A DNA stretch of 64,000 nucleotides from Candidatus Bathyarchaeota archaeon (lineage in GTDB: Archaea > Thermoproteota > CALKCG01 > B24), in the NCBI GenBank assembly GCA_018396755.1, contig JAGTQM010000007.1, positions 1 through 64,000 of the forward strand, given 5' to 3'. The notes beneath the pieces were generated by a model. The model saw only the letters and a program-made list of their open reading frames with translations. It searched no databases and had not been told where the DNA came from. Position numbers and translations under genes: made by a program. Shown piece by piece: positions 58,871 through 64,000 of the stretch. Position 1 is the first letter of the stretch; each line of letters opens with the position of its first letter.

Positions 58871-59794
58871 TTAAACCTTTATCAAACTTTTAACCTCATT
58901 CCATGCTTGTTTAAGCGCTTCAACCCCTTTATGGAATAGCGATGCCTCCTCCCCATCTAAATCCCATTCAACTACCCCATCGACTTTAAGATTTCTAGGT
59001 TTAAATGGAACACCTATGCTCAATCCTTCTACTCCATATTCTCCATTTAATGTTAGAGAAGCCAAGCTCAAAGAGCTCCCACTTACGAGCAGAGACTCTA
59101 TTAGAGCTACTGTGTGGCTTGCAGGAGCATACACGGTTGCACCTTTCTTAGAAATTACGTCTAAAGCAGTACCTCTAAGCTCCTCAGAGATACTGTTCTT
59201 CTCCTCGGCAGATAGTGTTACTGGTTTACCCATGACCTTAAGCTTGCTGAATAGTGGAACTTGATTGCTTCCATGCTCACCTATTACATATCCTTCAACA
59301 CAATTAGATTTCACGTTAAATCGTCTGGATACTATTAGTCTAAACCTAGCTGAATCCAATAAGCTTGAACTCCCTAAAACTTTAAACCTATCGAATTCAA
59401 CAATCTTCCAAGTTAAAAGATTCATAATGTCTACCGGGTTTGTAACAGTCACTATAAGTCCTTCAAAGCCGATTGATTTAAGCCTCCCAGCAATATCCGC
59501 TACTATGGGAGCATTTACAGATAATAGTTCAAGCCGACTTTTCATACTCGGAGTTCTAGGCTTACCAGCTGTTATAACAACTATATCTGAATCTGCAACA
59601 TCCCCATAATCTCCAGCTTTAACCTCTACATCAGATATGGAGGCAGAGGATTGTGCAATATCCATAGCTTGACCTTCGGCTAAAGGCTTAACTACGTCAA
59701 GCAGTATAAGCTCATCTACGAGGTTTTTAACGGCCAGTTCAAACGCTATACAAGAGCCTAAATTACCTACACCTATGATAGCTGCCTTAACCAT
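58871..59794 (-). CDS. mdh: Malate/lactate dehydrogenase family
   Basis: IGVGNLGSCIAFELA, EGQAMDIAQSS, VTNPVDIMN, IGEHGSNQVPLFS. Confidence 0.92.
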   Translation of the reverse strand: MVKAAIIGVGNLGSCIAFELAVKNLVDELILLDVVKPLAEGQAMDIAQSSASISDVEVKAGDYGDVADSDIVVITAGKPRTPSMKSRLELLSVNAPIVADIAGRLKSIGFEGLIVTVTNPVDIMNLLTWKIVEFDRFKVLGSSSLLDSARFRLIVSRRFNVKSNCVEGYVIGEHGSNQVPLFSKLKVMGKPVTLSAEEKNSISEELRGTALDVISKKGATVYAPASHTVALIESLLVSGSSLSLASLTLNGEYGVEGLSIGVPFKPRNLKVDGVVEWDLDGEEASLFHKGVEALKQAWNEVKSLIKV

Positions 59795-59946
59795 AACAGA
59801 TCAGCCTACTTTCAAAGCTTACCTCGTATAAGTAGTATCAATGTCAACCTTATTCGCTTTTCCTCTGAAGCGATAAGTACATTTTCCTGAGAATAGGATG
59901 CGACTGACAGAAGCTGTCCCAACACCTACATCTAATTCATAACTGT

Positions 59947-61737
59947 TTATTTTGAAACAGCAGAAGAAATAAAAAGTAGATTTTCAGGTTTAAAATTGAT
60001 GGTGATTTCACCTTCATATGTCGGCACTTCCTTAAAACCTCGTTCAATCCAGTAATATCTGTCTTTGAATACGTGTAGATATAGGGGCATGCTGCTTTTC
60101 CCCTTCAACTGACATTGTATTTCTCCAGTATCTACGTTGTAGTCTACATACGTGAGTTTTGAATTGCATAGGTTTTGAGCATATTCCGCGATGTAACTCC
60201 AGCTCTTGTAAATCTTTTCATACTTCGACGTAAGCTTATCGACACGCGTAAGAAGATTATCCCATTCTTGACTGTTTAAAACCGATATGTTCTGCTCATG
60301 TGTAACCAGTACTGCAAAAGATAGACTATCTAAGCATAGTTTAATTCCAAACGCCGCATACCATGCAGCAAGTTCAATGTCCACTTTTACTCTAGCGGTT
60401 TCCCAAAGGAAATCGTATATTTGACCTTGAGGCGTTATAACACCTTTATCTACTAACAGTTGCAGCATGGATTTAGGTATGTTCCAATAACTCGGCGCTG
60501 CGATGAAGAATTCAGAGTTATCCGGATGTCTATCTATAACACCACCCTGACCGCCAAAGGGTTTTAAACGCTTCATTTTCTCTTCTCGAAGTTCTAAGGG
60601 GGATTCTCCATATGGTATGCCGAAGGCATATGGCATGGCAAGATATGTAATCCCTCTTTCAATCAAGAAAGATAACGCATTCTTACCGACCTCACCGAAA
60701 TGAGCCGTCAATACTTTAGACCATTTAATGCCCCATTTACAGGCTAGGCTATCCAGTATCTCGAAGAACCGTTTCAACTCATCTTCGCTATATTCTTCAC
60801 CCCTACTATGATCTATAGGCGACTTAGGCTTCCAGTATATTTGCTTAGTCCAAGTGAAAGCATGAGCTGAAAATTCAGCCAATCCAGCATCATAAAGATC
60901 CTTAATGATCTTAGCTCCATTATCACTGATATTGTCGGTGAATAGGGATACATGGGGCATAAACCCATGTTTATTGAGTATTCTAACCCATTCAAAATTG
61001 TTTGCACCACTACAATCATCTATACGGATTGTAACGAATGGAGGCATAGCTAGCATAACGAAAGGTTTCTTCGCAACCCAAACTATGCTCTTCCAAAAAA
61101 TGTCGTCTAGCCCACCTCCATGACCAAAATACTTGCTAAGCCAAATCTTCGGAGATAAAGTGAATAGAGCAACTCTACCTCTCCCATAAGTTTCAGTAAT
61201 TAAAGCCGGACACCCGCTACCGTTTGCAAGTATTGCGAGGATTTTATGCTCCCTCTCAATGCTGACTACGTTTCCCACTTGCACAGGACTATTGAAACGG
61301 ATAAACTCAAGCTCTTTACCAGCCGTTATATAGTGGGAATTATCTAAAATCCTTATTATATCCGTAGTTAAATGCGGCATATGCGTAGGTTCTTCCGTAG
61401 TCTTCAAGCCCAAGGTTTCCTTCAAAGGATCCTTATAGTGATGCACGTCGCCGTCAAATACCACTAAGCCAATCCCTTCGGCAACAGCATCTATAATATA
61501 CTTGGTTTCATCTTCCGACAGACTTTTCCCCAAATGCTCTTGGCCAATGACTACGACGCTGTGGGCTTTAAGTTCTTCAAGTGATAAACTGTTCTTCGCT
61601 AAGTCGAATACCTTATAAGGCATTCCGAAGAAGTTTAACGCCGACCACAGGATTTCATGAAGCATTTCAAAGTTTCTCCTGTTTGAGCTGTCTACGAGAC
61701 ATAGGAGCGACATATTTCCAATATCCATTAAAACCAC
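59947..61737 (-). CDS. Polysaccharide deacetylase-like (NodB) domain protein with N-terminal amidotransferase/ThuA-like domain
   Basis: TIRIDDCSGANNFEWVRILNKHGFMPHVSLFTDN ... AEFSAHAFTW; N-terminal VVIGQEHLGKSLSEDETKYIIDAVAEGIGLVVFDGD. Confidence 0.6.
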   Translation of the reverse strand: MVLMDIGNMSLLCLVDSSNRRNFEMLHEILWSALNFFGMPYKVFDLAKNSLSLEELKAHSVVVIGQEHLGKSLSEDETKYIIDAVAEGIGLVVFDGDVHHYKDPLKETLGLKTTEEPTHMPHLTTDIIRILDNSHYITAGKELEFIRFNSPVQVGNVVSIEREHKILAILANGSGCPALITETYGRGRVALFTLSPKIWLSKYFGHGGGLDDIFWKSIVWVAKKPFVMLAMPPFVTIRIDDCSGANNFEWVRILNKHGFMPHVSLFTDNISDNGAKIIKDLYDAGLAEFSAHAFTWTKQIYWKPKSPIDHSRGEEYSEDELKRFFEILDSLACKWGIKWSKVLTAHFGEVGKNALSFLIERGITYLAMPYAFGIPYGESPLELREEKMKRLKPFGGQGGVIDRHPDNSEFFIAAPSYWNIPKSMLQLLVDKGVITPQGQIYDFLWETARVKVDIELAAWYAAFGIKLCLDSLSFAVLVTHEQNISVLNSQEWDNLLTRVDKLTSKYEKIYKSWSYIAEYAQNLCNSKLTYVDYNVDTGEIQCQLKGKSSMPLYLHVFKDRYYWIERGFKEVPTYEGEITINFKPENLLFISSAVSK

Positions 61738-61798
61738 CCATATATATTCAGCTATCTCACTATATGCAAATAGTACACTATACGCTTTATAGATTCTA

Positions 61799-61896
61799 CC
61801 GTTCTGACCTAGCGTTAACTTCAGTCACGCCGGTCTTCCCTCCTCTTGTCATGGAAGGGCTTTCGCTCTGAACGGGTGAAGAGGGCACATCTATCT
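61799..61896 (-). ncRNA. IS605-type right-end/omegaRNA-like segment, copy 3
   Basis: Reverse complement agatagatgtgccctcttcacccgttcag...ggtcagaacgg, 98 nt. Confidence 0.5.
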
Positions 61897-62280
61897 TTTT
61901 TGGAGGAGGTTTCTCACGGCTATCGCGTCTCTATCCTCCTCCAATCCGCATTTTGAACACTTCATCATCCTATACCCTCTTGGGCTTAGCTTAACCCTGC
62001 ATATCGGGCATAGGCTTGAAGTGCCTTGAGCTTTAACGTAAATGACATTCATTCCAGCTAATTCAGCTTTATACTCGATTATGGCTTGGAGTCTTCTGAA
62101 ACTCCACCTGTTCAGCCTTCCATTGAGTTCTTTAGACTTCTTTTTCTGTCTAATGTTTTTCAAATCTTCCAAAACTATCGTCGAACAACCTTGCTTTTCA
62201 GCCTCTTCAACTATTTCATTCACCACTTTGTGGTATATCGCTTCGATCCTCCTTCGCTCTCTGCCCCATCCATGTGCAAG
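61891..62280 (-). pseudogene. TnpB C-terminal fragment
   Basis: GRERRRIEAIYHKVVNEIVEEAEKQGCSTIVLEDLKNIRQKKKSKELNGRLNRWSFRRL...CPICRVKLSPRGYRMMKCSKCGLEEDRDAIAVRNLLQK; N-terminal half missing. Confidence 0.85.
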
Positions 62281-62575
62281 GGGTATGAATTCAGCGATTC
62301 ATGCCTCTAGAAAGACGCCCTATTTTCTCATCCAATCAATGGTTTTTATCGTGGCTAGGATGAGCCCTATAGGATGTAAAGGCCCAGTATAAGAGCCTTG
62401 TTTGAAGTAAGGATACGGGATATATGTTAACTAGATGGTGGAGAAGGCTAAGGCTTATGCGGCTTTAGACTTTATAGGTTAAGAATTACAGCATACAATT
62501 CAAATTAATCAGTTCAATCTTTATAATACACCTTTATAGCTATTCAAGCTAGTAGTTTGACCGTTTATCGAATTG

Positions 62576-64000
62576 GTGGATGCTTTGAACGGAAGTATAT
62601 ATGAGGTTGAAGTGTTTAAGGAAGAAGGGTTTGTTAGGAAAAAATGCAGTATATGCGGGAGATACTTTTGGAGTTTAAATCCAGACCAAGAACTTTGCGG
62701 CGATCAACCCTGTGTAGAATACGGTTTCATAGGGAACCCTCCAAAGGCTAGAAAACTCGATAAAAGGGAATTTAGAGAAGCTTTCCTACAGTTTTTCAAG
62801 GAAAATGGGCATAGCATAGTTAGAAGATACCCGGTTGTAGCAAGATGGAGGGAAGACGTTTACTTTGTCGGTGCATCAATATACGATTTTCAGCCTTGGG
62901 TTACGAGTGGCGCGGTACCTCCACCAGCCAATCCACTTGTAATATCACAACCATCCATAAGGTTTACAGACCTCGAAAACGTCGGTAGAACGGGGAGACA
63001 TTTAACGGGTTTTGAAATGATGGCTCACCACGCTTTCAACATAGATGGGAAGTATGTGTATTGGAATAATGAAACAGTAGAGTACTGCTTCAGGTTTTAT
63101 AAAGGAGCCGTACAAGTAAACCCGGAAGAGCTTACTTTCATTGAGGATTTATGGTCTGGAGGAGGAAATGCAGGTGAAGACTTCGAAGTCTTAGTTAGAG
63201 GTGGGGAAATAGCTACCTTAGTATTCATGCACTATGAGACGGGTGAGAATGGTACGCTTAAACCCATAAACAACATGATCGTCGATACAGGCTATGGACT
63301 TGAAAGAAACGTGTGGGTTTTTTCTGGTGAACCTAACATATACGAGGCTGTCTACGGAGACCTCGTAGAGGAGATTAGAGTAAAAGCTGGCGTTGAAAAA
63401 GTAGACGAGAAAATACTATTAGAGGTTTCGAAAACAGCTGGAATCCTCAGTGTTAGAGAGAAGGGTTTAGAAGAAGTTAGAAATAGAATTGCAGCAAAAA
63501 TAGGTTTAACTTTAGAGGAAATTGAGAGAATTCTTAAGCCCTACGAGCTGATATACAAGCTTGTAGACTATAGTTATGCATTGGCTTGGATACTTGGAGA
63601 TGGTGTTGTAGCTTCAAATACTGGAGCAGGATACTTGGCAAGACTTCTTATAAGAAGATGCTTAAGAGCTATAGATGAGCTTAAGTTAAACGTGGAAATT
63701 GGCTGGGTTGTTGGTCAGCATCTTAAAAACCTCGCCTTAGACTTTCCAGAACTGCTGGAAGTTGAGGATAAGATTATGGAAATGCTTGAACTAGAAGCTA
63801 AGAGATACCGCGAATCTATCGGTAAAGCATTGAATATAGTGATGAGAGTTGTGAAAGATACTAAGAAGCCAGAGTTAACGCTTAAAGACCTTATACTATT
63901 ATATGATTCCCATGGACTACCACCGGATCTTCTTAAGGAGAAGTTGGCTTCTACAGGCATTAAAGTTGAAATCCCTCAAGATTTCTACGGTTTAGTCGCT
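62576..64000 (+). CDS. alaS: Alanyl-tRNA synthetase, archaeal type (partial, continues beyond window)
   Basis: KARKLDKREFREAFLQFFKENGHSIVRRYPVVARWREDVYFVGASIYDFQPWVTSGAVPPPANPLVISQPSIRFTDLENVGRTGRHLTGFEMMAHHAFN; no stop before 64000. Confidence 0.95.
   Translation, partial: MDALNGSIYEVEVFKEEGFVRKKCSICGRYFWSLNPDQELCGDQPCVEYGFIGNPPKARKLDKREFREAFLQFFKENGHSIVRRYPVVARWREDVYFVGASIYDFQPWVTSGAVPPPANPLVISQPSIRFTDLENVGRTGRHLTGFEMMAHHAFNIDGKYVYWNNETVEYCFRFYKGAVQVNPEELTFIEDLWSGGGNAGEDFEVLVRGGEIATLVFMHYETGENGTLKPINNMIVDTGYGLERNVWVFSGEPNIYEAVYGDLVEEIRVKAGVEKVDEKILLEVSKTAGILSVREKGLEEVRNRIAAKIGLTLEEIERILKPYELIYKLVDYSYALAWILGDGVVASNTGAGYLARLLIRRCLRAIDELKLNVEIGWVVGQHLKNLALDFPELLEVEDKIMEMLELEAKRYRESIGKALNIVMRVVKDTKKPELTLKDLILLYDSHGLPPDLLKEKLASTGIKVEIPQDFYGLVA

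Noticed and set aside
1-64000. CRISPR arrays or cas genes
   Set aside because: No regularly spaced direct repeats and no Cas-like translations seen in the window.

Overview
This window is archaeal chromosome. The evidence is aIF5B, eIF6, L39e, L31e, LX, S19e, S6e, P0/L12, Rpp21, Nep1, archaeal GluRS and AlaRS, DtdA, prefoldin and FtsY. The lineage cannot be fixed without tools; TACK-like is a guess. The housekeeping backbone contains translation clusters, a leuC-leuD-leuB-leuA operon, AdoCbl-dependent ribonucleotide reductase with an intein followed by cobO, an Opp/Dpp ABC operon, argF, cysS, alaS (runs off the end) and tRNA-Ala(CGC). Several accessory islands interrupt it: (i) 1-6 kb with transposase/TnpB relics, arsR-ACR3, HEPN-MNT, a decayed VapBC and a frameshifted mtrH; (ii) 35-41.4 kb with a virus relic (terminase/portal), many toxin-antitoxin loci and TnpB relics; (iii) 50.5-51.6 kb with an HTH gene and a frameshifted PD-(D/E)XK nuclease; (iv) 54.58-56.85 kb, an apparent inserted cassette carrying an EVE-like/nuclease-like restriction protein. 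Cassette (iv) is bounded by a 22-bp direct repeat that duplicates the 3' end of the eIF6 gene. I consider it the best candidate for a new mobile defence unit. Other points of interest are four genes with no ATG/GTG/TTG start at the homology-supported N-terminus (two CTG, plus apparent ACG and TTA), an nrdJ intein ending in Asp, and three 98-nt TnpB right-end (omegaRNA-like) copies attached to decayed tnpB genes. All family calls come from reading the translations; no database search was run.
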